This document shows positions 1 through 11,215 of a DNA stretch of 64,000 bases, piece after piece. The DNA is from Mycoplasmopsis pulmonis. GTDB lineage: Bacteria > Bacillota_I > Bacilli_A > Mycoplasmatales > Metamycoplasmataceae. The DNA is taken from contig NZ_LR215008.1 of assembly GCF_900660575.1 (NCBI RefSeq), positions 558,001 to 622,000 of the forward strand, in the 5' to 3' direction. Made by a program: the position numbers and the translations under genes. The notes under the pieces are model-generated. The model made no database searches, was not told where the DNA came from, and worked only from the letters and a program-made list of their open reading frames with translations. Positions within the stretch are counted from its first letter, which is position 1, and each line of letters starts with the position of its first letter.

Positions 1-937
1 GGTGATTTACTAAAGTATTTTTAGTAACTATTTGATCATGGCCTATTTCTGGATAACTTGCGCTTTGTCCATCATTAATTTCATGATAAACTTCAAAAAT
101 TGAACAATAGCCAATTTTGCTTTTAAACTCATAATTACTAAAATCTTCCAAGATAATATGAGTCTTTTTTTTATCAGTTTCTATTCCATAAGAATTTTTT
201 CTTTTTTGCTCTACATACTCACTATAATTCCTTGAATAGTTGCTTCTTTTAGTTGATTTAGAGCTTTTAGAAGCATGAGCTGAGGCTATTTCCTCAAATT
301 CAATAACTCTTGCTTTGGTGTTTTGCTTAATTTTAAAAATTAATTGAGCATAGTCCAAGATTTGAAAATCAAGGATTTTTTCAATTATTTCAATATCGAA
401 AAAAGCTCTAAAAAAATCTTCTCTTTTTGTTGATGAGGAGAGTTTTAAATTAATTAATTTATGCTCACTAGTAAAATAAGCAAAAGGTCTTGAGATAATA
501 TTTTTTCATTGAAAAACTGGATTAACAATGATTTTGTTTTTTTCTTTTGAAAAAGCCAAAGTTTTTTCAACTTTTTGCTCCAAAGAAAGTTTGGAATTAA
601 TTATAACAAGTTCATGATTAGAATAATTTGACTTTAAAAAATTTATAGCAACATTTTTATGATCTTTAAAAACTTGAACTACTTCAGGAACTTTTAAAAT
701 ATCACTAAGAACATTTTTCTCATTTTCATCTTCATCTTCTTCATCAAAATCACCTGTTAAAAATCAATTTTTAAACATTTGTTCTTGATCTTCTAAATCA
801 AAATTTTCTTCAATATTTTCAACTTTGTTTTTGTTTGGACTATCTTGAAAGTCATTTCAAAGAAAATAGGGATTGGCTCCTGAAAAATATTTTTTAAAAA
901 TATTAAATGTTATAAATTTAAGCTTTGAATTTTGAAT
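1..937 (-). CDS. DUF2779-like protein, 5' part (3' end outside window)
   Basis: About 312 residues of a longer protein run off the left edge. No ATG exists near the beginning. The frame opens just after an AAGGAAGG ribosome-binding site, so the likely start is ATT at 937 (or CTG at 940), inside the last codons of the YqaJ-like gene. The N-terminus contains FKKYFSGANPYFLWND, which resembles the opening of mycoplasma DUF2779 proteins. It is followed by an acidic stretch (DFDEEDEDENE, about residue 55) and a lysine/serine-rich region. The overlap indicates one transcript with the upstream nuclease gene. The family has no established function that I can cite. The assignment rests on the opening motif and general composition, so a different large mycoplasma protein is possible. 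Confidence 0.45.
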
Positions 938-1769
938 CAGCTTTACCTTCCTTTTTTCATCTTTCTATAAGTTCTAAATATTCTTTTTCATTTGAGCATC
1001 TTAAGTAATCAATTAAGTCTTTATCTTTTATTTCATCATAAACAGGAGAGTGTCCTAGCTCTGTGTATTTTTTATATCAATCAAAAACTAAAGCAAGGTC
1101 ATTTTCAACTTGAGCTTTATCAATTTTATACATAAAATTTTTTATAATTCTTTTTTCTATTGGATATTTTTCAGGCTCAGCATAGTCATCATCTTTTAAA
1201 AAAGTTGCTACAATTCAAAAATTTTCTTTATTCATTAAATATGTATAAAGTTGAGCTTGTTTTAAATAAGCAAGAGGCACTCCATTTTTATTCCAAGATT
1301 CAAAATTTTTCTCACCAGTAGTTTTAATTTCTAAAACTATTTCTTTACTTGGAATATAACCATCAGGAACTCCCCCTATTATTGGATTTATTCCGGCAAA
1401 ATAATCATAGTTATAATCTTGAGCACTATATGATTGGATTTCAATTTTTGGCCAGTGCTTTTTTAAAGAGTCAATAACCATAGGCTCAATTGCCACTCCG
1501 GCATCTATATATTTACTAATCATTATTGGAGGAGCTATTCATGAGATTCTACAAAAAGCTAAAAATTGACTTTTAAAATCATCAATTTCTAAAACATCAG
1601 CAATCGATGAGCCTCCAATTTTTTTAAATCCAAATTTATTTCATAATTTTTTAGCTAATAATTTTTTGTGAAAATTATTGCTTAAAATTACTATTTTTCG
1701 TTGTTCATCAAGTATGTAATCTCTATTATTATAAAAATGTCTAGCCATAGTAAAACCATTATATGTCAT
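918..1769 (-). CDS. YqaJ-like exonuclease
   Basis: A 283-aa protein with one TAA stop, using TGA as Trp. It shows the YqaJ/lambda-exonuclease pattern: GGSSIADVL near residue 48 (the family G-x-S-x-A-x-x-L), VAIEP near 87 (acidic residue), GVPDGYI near 120 (metal-binding Asp), EIKTTGE near 130 (E-x-K catalytic pair), then GVPLAYLKQAQLYTYL near 147, matching the family Y-x-x-Q-x-Q motif. Such enzymes degrade duplex ends 5'-3' and normally work in recombination or phage replication. The start is ATG 1769; a second ATG lies seven codons in. Its end overlaps the DUF2779-like gene, suggesting joint expression. No phage structural genes are visible nearby. The fold and catalytic residues are well supported; the cellular role is unknown. 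Confidence 0.75.
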
Positions 1770-1852
1770 AAAATATTTTTAGAAAATAATTTATTATTTT
1801 TTGATTCTTTTAAATATTTTATAAAGTTAAATAAATTAAATTTTTAACAAAA

Positions 1853-1877
1853 AATGAACCAAATTGGTTGGTTCATT
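1853..1877 (-). terminator. Hairpin terminator after M23 lipoprotein 1
   Basis: The inverted repeat AATGAACCAA / TTGGTTCATT is followed on the minus strand by a T-rich tract. It lies 9 nt past the stop of the M23 lipoprotein and before the YqaJ-like gene. The rest of the 1770-1885 spacer shows nothing else. Confidence 0.6.
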
Positions 1878-1885
1878 AAACTTTA

Positions 1886-4183
1886 TTATTCACTATATTG
1901 AGGCTCAATTTCTTTAACGTTTGGATCATTGTCAAAAATGTTAAATCTTAGTGCACTTTCATCATTAAATCTAAAGAATAAATTTGGATTTAAAAGTCCT
2001 CATCTTTCATATGCATGATAGTCATCTAAAAAGTATCTTCTATCAGGATTTTTTAGTCCATCATTACTATTTTTAATTGGTTCTAAAGTTATAGGATCTA
2101 CTTGTTCTTGACCTTTATTTAATAATCTTCTAGTAACTCCAATAGGTTTAATTGTGCCCTTAGGATCTTTTTGAGTTTTTAGAGGATTATAAGAATTTTT
2201 TCTATCATTGTTATGAATAGAAGAACTTCAAGATCTTTTAGCTTTAATTCCTTCAAGTGAGTATGGATTTGTAGAACCCAAAGAAACTTCAATGTGGACA
2301 TGTGGCATTCATCCACCATTATTTTTAAATTCACCAACTAGTCCAATAACTTCACCTTTTTTAACAGTTTTAGGAGTAGCGGGAGTTATTTCTATTGCAG
2401 CAGTACTTGATTGAACTTCGACTAACTTACCATAATTTTCCAAATAAGAAGGATTTAAGTGCATAAAAGCTATGTAAATTCTATCGGTTTCGGCTAATTG
2501 GTTATCAATAACACTTTGATCAATTTGACCTACTAAATCTTTTTTCATAACTTCAAGAACAGTTATTACACCTAAACCATAGGCTTGGTATGGACTAGGA
2601 GCATAGTAAGAAGCAATTATTTTTCCATCAAAAGGAGCTATAACTTCTTTGTTTTGCTCAATTAATATATCTTCACCTAAATGGATATCTTTTGTGTTTT
2701 TATCAGAGGCTTTACTTGTACTATAAATACTTCTATCATCTAATCATCCTCCAGAGACAATAGGACTTTGTAATCTCTCTCTTAGTGCAGGAGAAATTTC
2801 TGTAAGTTGATCATATTTTAACTCACCTAAATCCATTAAATAGTTTATGTTTTTATCTTGAAGTTCAGAGGCAAAAATGTAACCTCTATTTGGAACTTCA
2901 AAGTTTTTTACAAATTCAATTTTGTCAAATTTTGGATCTTCACTTATGCTAATAATTTTTACTTTTCATGATCTTGTATATTGATCATTTTTTGTAACAT
3001 CTAAAACATGATATTTAATTTTTTCATGAGTTGAATCAACAATAACTTTTGAAAGAGAATCTTCCATATTTTCAAAATCAAAGTTGTGAGCAGAGCTATA
3101 GTCATAGGCTCTAAGTTTTACATTTAATTCAACAAATTTTTGTTTATCTTCATCTTTTAATGAAGATGCTTGCTCTTTTGACAAAGTCAATGTTAATTCT
3201 TTAGAAGCATAGATGGCTTCTTTCTCTTTTGTAATGACATTTTTAATAACTTCATTTGTTTTTCTAATTAATCTAAATGTTAATTTTAGAGAATTTAATT
3301 TTTCTTGATCAAGTTCAACTTTGTTAATTAAAAATGAAACATTGTCTTGTTCATTTTCAAAATTAACTAGATCAACATATTCTTTAATAAATGTTTTTCT
3401 TTTTTCTAATAATTTTGAAAAATCATCATCTTCTAAAGATTTAAAATCTTTAACAAGTTGTGTAAATGAAACATCACTTTTTTCACTTTTTAAAGTTGCA
3501 CTTGGCTTTTTAGTTTCAAAATATTTTTCAAATTCTTGTGAATAATTAATGTTGTTTGAATCATCTTCTTTAAAACCAGTGTGTTCTCTTTTTAATTTAT
3601 GAAGTGAAAAAAGTTTTACATCATTTTTTTGATCACTAACTTTAACATTGATATTGAAATTTACTTTTCTTGAATCATATGGATCTACATGAAGAGACAT
3701 ATAATCAATTTTGAAATCAAATTTTTTAAGATCAATTTTATTGTCTTGAATTATTTTTTGAACACTCTCTAATTTCAAATCATTGGTATTTAATTTCAAT
3801 CTTTTCCATTGTTGATTTTTATTAAAATTTTTTGCCAATACATTTGAAATATCAAAGTTGTTTTCAATTTCAACTTTTAAGTGTTTGTCTAAATTTAACT
3901 CTAAAAATTTATTTAATTGATAAGCTGATTTATTGTAGTCAATTGCTAATTGTTTATGAGCTTTTATTGGAGAAGTCAAATTATTGCTAGAGCTATTTGT
4001 CTCTGCTGTATTTGATGGATTTGTACTTTGGCTTGTATCAGTGTTTTTTTGATTTTCTTTTTCTGTTGGTATTGAACAAGCAACAACACCAAAAGAAGCT
4101 ACTAATGGCAACACTGTGCCTATTGATAATAACTTCAATAACTTTTTAAATTTATTTTTTGATTTTTTTGCTTTTTGAGACAT
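1886..4183 (-). CDS. M23-type metallopeptidase lipoprotein (copy 1)
   Basis: A 765-aa lipoprotein. The signal peptide ends in a VACS lipobox near residue 36, followed by a Ser/Thr/Asn-rich linker, a middle region of unknown fold, and a C-terminal M23 peptidase domain. The zinc-ligand motifs are present: IHLGED (H-x-x-x-D), AFMHL (the Y-x-H-L position) and PHVHIE (the H-x-H motif). M23 enzymes cut glycine-containing peptide bonds. Without a cell wall the target is unclear; competitors' walls or host proteins are guesses. ATG 4183 is preferred because the paralogue at 13268 starts at the same place; an in-frame TTG lies at 4201. A 42-nt A/T homopolymer sits 17 nt upstream of the ATG. Large parts are nearly identical to copy 2. 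Confidence 0.82.
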
Positions 4184-4198
4184 AAAGGTTATCTTATT

Positions 4199-4243
<45 letters not shown>

Positions 4244-4246
4244 ATG

Positions 4247-6808
4247 TTATGAGTTAGTGCTAAATGAATTGTTTTTTCACATTAAAGTGATTTTCAATAG
4301 CTTCATTGCTTTGTTTTTAAAAAATAAATTCAAAGATAAAGATTTTTCTAAAAAATTGAGTCATTTCAAAACTAAAAAGATATTTATATTTAAAAAAATT
4401 TTAAAAAATTTTTCAATTTCATTTTTTTCATATTTATCTAATTTTTCATCCTCTTTTAAAAGATTATTAATTTTTTTATTAGTACTAGCTCCTTCAAAGA
4501 AAATTTGATTTTCATCAACTCTACAAACTAAAAGAGAAAAATCTCCTTTTGGTTTTTCTTTTTTCTTTTTTAGAAAATCTCTAACATAATTTTTGTATGC
4601 TTTTAAAATACTTTTAGTTTTATCTTTGTTAATATCATGTTCTTCACTACCTTTAACTTCAATATAATAAATATGTTCTTTATATCTAATAATAAAATCA
4701 GGAAATGATGTGTGTTTTTCATCATTATGTATATAATCAAAACCAATACCTTGATGGGGAATGTTTTTACTTCAAATCTCAATTTCTTTTTTGTGTTTTT
4801 GCTTAAAAATTCTTTTGATTTCTTCAAGAAAAGATGTTTCGTTTTTAGATTCTAATTGAAGTTGAATTTCATCATCTTTTTGATTTTTGTCTTTTTTGGT
4901 TATTTGTTCATATGCATAATTTTTAGCATTAAAGTCAATTTTGTTTTTACTTTTTTCTAAAAATATTTCACTATAAAATTCAGGTAAATTTTTGCTTCTA
5001 AAAATTTGATATTCAACAACTTCTTTATATTCATTTTTTTCTAATTTCTTTTCAATTTCTTTGAATTGATTTTTGAAATCTTTAAATAAAACATATCATC
5101 CAAAATCGATTGATATATTTTCATCTTTTTTAAAATTTTGATCTATAAAAAATTTAAGTCAATTATTTATTTCTTCTTTAATATTTCCATAAAATATCTT
5201 TTTTGTTTTTGCTCATTGTTCTAATAAAAAAAATCTTAAATCTATTTTGTTATATAGTTTGTCATCAGATATTTTTCTAATGTCTTTGTTATCTTGTTCA
5301 TAATTTTTTAAATCACCAATTAAAAATCTAAAACCATCTTTAGACTTATTAATTGATTCATGATAATTTTCAAGATTTTTTCTAAGTGCTTTTAAAAATC
5401 TTTGGTTAAATTTTTCACTATTTATAATAAATTGAATCTCATTTAAGAGTTCATAGTCCTTTAAAATTTTTGTTTCTTTTTTCTCTTTAAATTTTAAATT
5501 ACCTATAAAAAATTTAATATCTTTTACTTCATTTTTTATCTTGAATTTAATTTCAAATTCCTCATCAATGTTCAAATTAGAATAAACATAATATTCTCTA
5601 ACTATTGATCCTTGTTCATGTTGTTTTTCCGGAAGAGGAATTCTTTTAATTCTTCCTAATGTTTGAACACTTAAAGACTCAGAACATACATTTCTAAGTT
5701 TAACAAGCATTGTAGCTCTTGGAATATTTCAACCAACAGCTGGGCCAACTTTAAAAATAATTACATCAACATCAGAGGAGTCTTGTGAAATGCTTTTTAA
5801 AGTAATTTTTCCTCTTAGTTTTGAATCTATTTTTTCATTGGAAAAATATTTAACTCAATTTAAATTCCTTTTATCCAAAATTTCAATGATTTTATTAATG
5901 TTTTGTTCAAATTCTTCTTCATTGTTTTTTGTTTTATCACTAACTTGAATTAGCATGGCAGGATTTATATCTTTGACTTTGATATTTTTTAAATACTTTT
6001 GTTTAATTTCTTTAAATTTTTCAATTGCTTTTTCTAAAATATCAAATGAATCTATTACTTTATCTTTTTCAAATTCATCTATTCCAAAATTAAATTTTTT
6101 CTCATCTTTTATTAGTTGAATATTATCTTCTTTTAAATCCTTTTCACTAATATAAATAAGCTTTTCATCTCCATTTGGAGTTGCAGTCATTTTTATTACA
6201 AAATAGGCATTATTTTGAATAATATTTTCAAATTTTGTCTCATCTTTTTTTAATGATGTTTTTTTAGATCCATAATGAGCTTCATCTCTAATATAAATTA
6301 TTTTAAATCCATCATTTATTGCAGAGCTAGTAAATTTTTGGATTTCTCCTCTTTCAGTTAAAATTCTATCTTTACCAAAAGATGATTTTCCAAAAATAAA
6401 AACATTATTTTGTTGAGCATGAATTTCATAAGATTTGTCTTTTGCTACAATCCTATTTTTTGATGGTGATTCAATTACTTTTGATTCAAAATAATTACCT
6501 AAATATCTTTTATACTCATCTAAATTTTCCTTCATTTGTTTTGGTAAATCCGCTGAAGAAAGAGTTGCTATTACAAAAACAAATTTTTCATTTGGATAAT
6601 TTAAAATTAATCTTTTTATAAAGTTGGCCATCATAAATGTTTTACCACTACCAGTTGGTGCTTGAAATTGAATTATTTTTTCTTTATCAAGATCATATTT
6701 ATTTTGGTTTTCTTGTTTTTTATATTCATGATTTATTTTAAATTGCTCTAAGATATCATCAACTGCATTTTGTTGAACTTTTGTTAATTTCATTATTGTT
6801 GATGTCAT
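4247..6808 (-). CDS. res: Type III restriction enzyme, Res subunit
   Basis: An 853-aa restriction subunit. The N-terminal helicase shows Walker A APTGSGKT near residue 52, DEAH in YIRDEAHYGS near 175, then TATPNG. The second RecA domain ends with SVQTLGRIKRIPLP near 380, matching the family motif VI region. The C-terminal nuclease is FPDFIIRYKEHIYYIEVKG near 725, a PD-(D/E)xK pattern. Res cuts only in complex with Mod after ATP-dependent translocation. It starts 1 nt after the mod stop, so the two are co-transcribed. The reading frame is intact. Since mod is out of frame here, Res is probably inactive in this state. The last codons overlap an upstream element of the M23 lipoprotein. Confidence 0.9.
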
Positions 6809-6809
6809 T

Positions 6810-8563
6810 TTATTTCCTTAAAGCTTTTAATTCAGTTAGGTTGTATAAAATTTCTTTTTCATCAAGAGAATATTTTTTAACATTAAAATCAACTAGAGAT
6901 TCTTTAAAAATTTCAAATAATTTTGTTATATCACTTTCATTGTGTGAGTCTATTGAAATATTAAAATATTTAATTTTAAAAACATTTAAATTTGTATTAA
7001 TAAAAGGTTTGTTTTTTTCTAATCATTTAAAATTAGATTCACCTTTTGTAGATCTACCTTTAATTATTCTATAAAGTCTTTCATATGTTATTTCACTAGC
7101 AATATTGTTTTCATTATTTGTAACTAAAGTAAAAGTTCTTTTTCCACCATCTTCTCTATTTAGATCTAAAACAGCATGGCCTGTGGTTCCGCTTCCTGCA
7201 AAAAAATCTAAAATTTTCGCATCTTTGTTAGGATACAAATTTATTAGATGTTTTATTAATTTATATGGTTTTGAAAATTTAAAAAATATCCCAATTTGTT
7301 TTAAATCGTTTGCAGAACTTTGAGTTGTACTTTCATGATAGTAATCGATTTTTTCATTGAATGTATCTTTTTTGTTTGATTTGTTTGAAAGATCAAAATA
7401 ATCATTATATTCCAAGCCTTTTTCTTGTGTTTCAACTTTTCTTGTTTTAGGGTTAAAAATTACATTAGAATAAACTTTTCTATGTGCCTCTCAAAAACCA
7501 TTTTTGTTATTTTTTTTAATAACTATAAATCCTTGTTTTTTTCCTTCTAAAAAAGTATCATAGCTTCAGGTATAACATGATTTATCAACAGCATTTTTGA
7601 CATTCATGTTTTGTCCAATTTTGAAAAATGTTCCATCAGGAGCTTCTATTTCATAGTCTAAACTTGGTGTGTATTTAAAAGAAGACCCTGAATTGTTACG
7701 TATTAAAGGAGTTAATTTATAGTAACCTCTTTGTTGAAAAAGTTGTTCATCTTTGTCTCTAAATTTATACTGGTTTTTTTCAAAATCTTCTTCATCATAT
7801 TTGTAATAATTTAAAGAATTAATTTCACCTTTATCTTTGGCATAAAGATGAATATATTCATGTTGGATATTAACAAATTTTTTATTTTGATTAGTATTGC
7901 CAGAAGGTGAATTTGTTTTTCTTCACTTGATAGTTGAAATAAAATTTTCTTCACCAAAAATTTCATCCATTAAAACTTTTAAATAAGCTTGTTCATTATC
8001 ATCAATTGAAACAAAAATAATTCCATCATCGCTTAAAAGCTTTCTTGCAAGAGTTAATATTTCATTCATGAAATTTAATCAACCATTGCGAGAAAAACGA
8101 TCGCGATACTGGAATGTGTCATTTTTTATATCTTCTTTGTCATTTGCTATAGTATTGCCATCAGTTTTAGTAGCTTCAGTGTTGTAAGGAGGATCAATAT
8201 AAATTATGTTATATTTATTTGCCTGGTCTCTCTCTCTCTCTCGATAACTATTAGATTTTTTAAAGCATCATAGTTTTCACCAATAATTAATTGGTTATCT
8301 TGTTCTAAGATATCATTTTGAATACTCATTTGCTTATCTTTAATTAAAAGGCTAATTTGTGTCTTATCAGGTTCAGGAGCTATGTCAAAGCGAAATCCCA
8401 ATTTTACTCTTTGTAATAAAAGTTTTTTTGTTTCTTGAAGAATATGATCATCATCTTTAATTTTTTCAAAAAGACTTTTCATCATTTCTTTTTGATCTTC
8501 ATTGATGTATTTGTTATTTCAATGCTGCTCTAATTCATCTAAATACTTTTTGTATTTTTCCAC
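6810..8563 (-). CDS. mod: Type III DNA methyltransferase, Mod subunit (phase-variable, read here as OFF)
   Basis: Starts at GTG 8563 behind GGAGGAAAA. The frame from this start runs through LIVIERERE and stops 119 residues in, because the GA repeat puts the downstream part in another frame. Downstream of the repeat the frame is open to 6810 and holds methyltransferase motif [11 protein letters not shown], then a target-recognition region, then motif [17 protein letters not shown]. This is the beta-class order typical of type III Mod. Removing one GA unit (or adding two) joins the parts into a 583-aa protein of normal length. Mod methylates one strand of its site and provides the specificity of the Mod-Res complex. 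A -10 box lies at 8611-8616. Confidence 0.9.
8227..8242. repeat. (TC)8 / (GA)8 dinucleotide repeat inside mod
   Basis: Eight perfect TC units (GA on the coding strand) encode IERERE just before the DPPY motif. The upstream and downstream mod frames differ by 2 nt modulo 3 across this tract, so its length sets whether full-length Mod is made. Confidence 0.93.
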
Positions 8564-8610
8564 TTTTCCTCCAATTTACTTAAGTAAAAACTTATATTTT
8601 TTAACTTATC

Positions 8611-8616
8611 ATTATA
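8611..8616 (-). promoter_or_regulatory. -10 box of the mod-res operon
   Basis: TATAAT on the minus strand, about 48 nt upstream of the GTG start of mod and followed by GGAGG at the ribosome-binding position. No clear -35 is visible, as is usual in mycoplasmas. Confidence 0.5.
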
Positions 8617-8732
8617 TTAATTTTTTTAATTTAACTAATTAAAATAAAGTTTTAAAAGCTAATCAAAATTTTAAACTTATTTATATTTTTTTATAAACAA
8701 AAACTAAAATAGTTTCATTATTTTAAATAAAA

Positions 8733-8760
8733 AAATGTTATCCATAATGAATAACATTTT
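8733..8760 (-). terminator. Terminator after the aquaporin-like gene
   Basis: The inverted repeat AAATGTTAT / ATAACATTT is followed by T's on the minus strand, 24 nt past the stop of the membrane protein gene and before the mod promoter. The remainder of 8564-8783 is plain AT-rich spacer. Confidence 0.6.
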
Positions 8761-8783
8761 AAAAGGATTAAAATTGATTTAAA

Positions 8784-9692
8784 TTATAAAGTGAATGTCA
8801 GGTTTGAATTTTTTGCAACAAGTAAATAGAATAGAGCCCCTAGAATAGAAAGAACAATATAAGCAAGTGATGAAATTGCAGTTGAAATTAAGAATGTTTT
8901 ATTAGCTGTTCTATTAACTATTTTATTAATTAAAATTGAGAAAGTAAAAACTAAATTCAAGTTGAAAAATCCAAATTTTTTTGATGCAATAAGCAAGAAT
9001 AAAACAAATGACATTGTAATTAATAATTTAGAAAAAGCATCAACTCCATATCTTGTTTCTTGAATATATTCTACAAATGGAACTGTAAAAAGATAAATCA
9101 TTAAAAAGAAGATTTCTTTAGATACATCTTTTGTTAAACTAGTTGGATTTTCCTCAACTATGTTTGCAAAATTAGCTTGATAATTTTTATCAAATTTTAA
9201 AAAGTTTTTAAAATTAAATCTTTGTCTTGGATTTTTTTGAACAAGTTTTGTTGTTCAAGAATTTTCTAGTTTTTCATTGTCTGGTTTAATTCAATTTAAT
9301 AACTTTGTCGATAAAAATAATCAACCAGTGGCTAAAAATGAGCCTAAGAGTTGAGCTCCTATAATGTAAGGAATTCCTTTTAATAATGGAGCTCCTGTAA
9401 ATTCTTTTCTTATACCTTTAATAAATCCTTCAATAATAACTGAAGATGGGCTCAAATAAGTAACAACACCAATTGGTGAAAGAAATCTTGATCAAACTCA
9501 AGTTAGTGTAACTACTATAAAAATTACAAGAGTATAAATTATTGGCAAGGATATTAAATTGTCTTTATTAACAAATTTTTTGTATAAGAAAAAAGATAAA
9601 AAGATTAAATAAACTAGTAAAAATGTTCCAAGCAATTCTGAGACAAAAAGGTTTTTATTCCAATAAACACTTAAGGCTTCTTTGTGGGTCAT
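8784..9692 (-). CDS. Divergent aquaporin/MIP-like membrane protein
   Basis: A 302-aa protein with about six membrane segments. The N-terminal segment SELLGTFLLVYLIFL resembles the first helix of the MIP (aquaporin/glycerol facilitator) family, and IIGAQLLGSFLA resembles the third. The second half repeats the plan (KEIFFLMIYLF, then SSLAYIVLSILGALFYLL). The NPA boxes are missing: the expected places read SPIGVVTYLSPSS and FGFFNLNLVFTF. It may conduct something other than water or glycerol, or have lost transport. Its ATG overlaps the stop of the M23 lipoprotein copy 2 (TAATG), so it originally shared that transcript and may now suffer polarity from the IS. The membrane topology is clear; the family call is tentative. 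Confidence 0.5.
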
Positions 9693-9927
9693 TAGTCTAC
9701 TTCCAATTCTTCGATTCCAGGAAAATTGTCAAAAATATTAAAACTTAAAGATGAAGGATCACTAAATCTAAAAAATAAATTTGGATTTAAAAGTCCATAT
9801 CTTGTATAAGCACTTCAATCATCAAAGAAATTTCTTCTATCGTTTTTATCTTTAATAGTATTTTTTGTAGGTTTCAATGTTATAGGATCAACTTCATTTA
9901 CACTTTTTAATGAAGAAAAGTGTACAC

Positions 9928-11215
9928 TAAACTAGGACAAAAAAAGTGACTATTTAAAAAACACTTAGAACATCTCAGCTTTGTTGAGGTGTTTTTCATT
10001 CTAAGATTGATTGTAATCTTTCATTATTGTATCAGTCAATATAATTTTGAATAATTTCTTGCAATTCTTTGAATGATAATTTTGAAATTTTTAGATCATT
10101 TAAGCACTCACTTTTGATATTTGAAAAGAAATATTCTGCTTCTCGATTATCAAGTGAATTTGCGATTCTACTCATTGAAATTATCCCATTGTTTTCTTTA
10201 ATAATTTCACTATACTGATTTGATGAATATTGACTTCCATGATCTGAGTGAATTATTCACTCTTTATCAAATTTGATTTTAGAAATATGATCTAAAACTA
10301 ACTTAACATCATTTCTTTTACTTAGATTTCAATTAATTATTTTCTTGCTTTGATGATGAATTGCAATCGATAAATAAACATGATTGTTAATTGCATCTTT
10401 GGGGCTTGGAATATAAGTTACATCAGTGGCAACTATGTTGTTAAATTTGCCATTGTAGTCTCTTTGAATTAGATTTTGATATTTAGTATTAAGATTTTTA
10501 ATTTCATTTTTTCTTTTTGCTCTTCTAATTTTGCAAAAAAGATTTAATTTAAGCAAAATTCTACCTATTTTTCGATAGTTTATATACCTTTTATATTTAT
10601 TTTGAATATAAATTTCTAATCTTTTTCTACCAAATATACCTTTGTTTTCATGAAATGATTTTCTAATAATTTCTTCAATTTCTTGATCTTTTTTCGGCTC
10701 TGCAAGTTTAGGTTTTTTTCAAGAATAATATGTTGATTTTGAAAAGAGAAATTCTTTTCATGAAATTTTAGTTAATATTTTTTCTTTATCTTTATGTTCT
10801 TTAATTTTTTTTCGAATTTCTTTTTCACTAATGTCATCAAAAATTATTCTATAAATTTTAACAATCTCTTCTAATTCTTCTCTTGTATATTCATTAACTT
10901 CTTTTCTTTTTGGTGGTCTACCGTTATTTTTTTTGTTAGCTGTAGATTTGCCAGTTTGTGAAATTAAAGATTGTTCATCTTTTTGAAAAGCAGAATATTT
11001 TTTGAAAAATCAAGATTTTACATATGTATTTTTTCAATCTTTACCAATATTTTTGTTTACTAAAAATATATATTTTTTTATATTAATTTTTCCATCATAA
11101 AATTCTTCATATAATGAAAATCATTTCTTTCATTGTTCTGGTTTTAGTTGTTTCATAAACACTCCTATTTAAAGTATATTTTAAAAAGTGTTTTTTATTT
11201 TTTTGTCCCAGTTTA
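9928..11215 (-). mobile_element. IS1138-like IS3-family element, copy 1
   Basis: A 1288-bp element with imperfect terminal inverted repeats, TAAACTAGGACAAAAAAA on the left and TAAACTGGGACAAAAAAA on the right. It is flanked by the direct repeat CAC (9925-9927 and 11216-11218), a 3-bp target duplication. It contains one transposase frame. Size, ends and 3-bp duplication agree with what I recall of IS1138 (IS3 family). It sits inside the M23 lipoprotein gene in the same orientation. Confidence 0.93.
9954..11156 (-). CDS. IS3-family transposase, copy 1
   Basis: 400 aa in one continuous frame from ATG 11156. The N-terminal part is helix-rich and basic with an NNGRPPKRKE stretch near residue 77. 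The C-terminal half is a DDE integrase core: ATDVTYIP near 235, IHSDHGSQYSS near 300 and DNREAEYFFSNIKSE near 335, which is the IS3-type D-D-(35)-E set. Most IS3 elements make this protein by -1 frameshifting between orfA and orfB; here both parts are already fused in one frame. No inactivating change is visible, so the element may be active. The sequence matches the copy at 19678-20880. Confidence 0.92.

Noticed and set aside
3321..3545. Identical 74-codon plus-strand frames at 3321 and 12400
   Set aside because: Antisense to the shared, nearly identical block of the two M23 lipoprotein genes; conserved only because that block is.
6781..7074. Plus-strand frame over the mod-res junction
   Set aside because: It overlaps two well-supported genes on the other strand and has no recognisable features.
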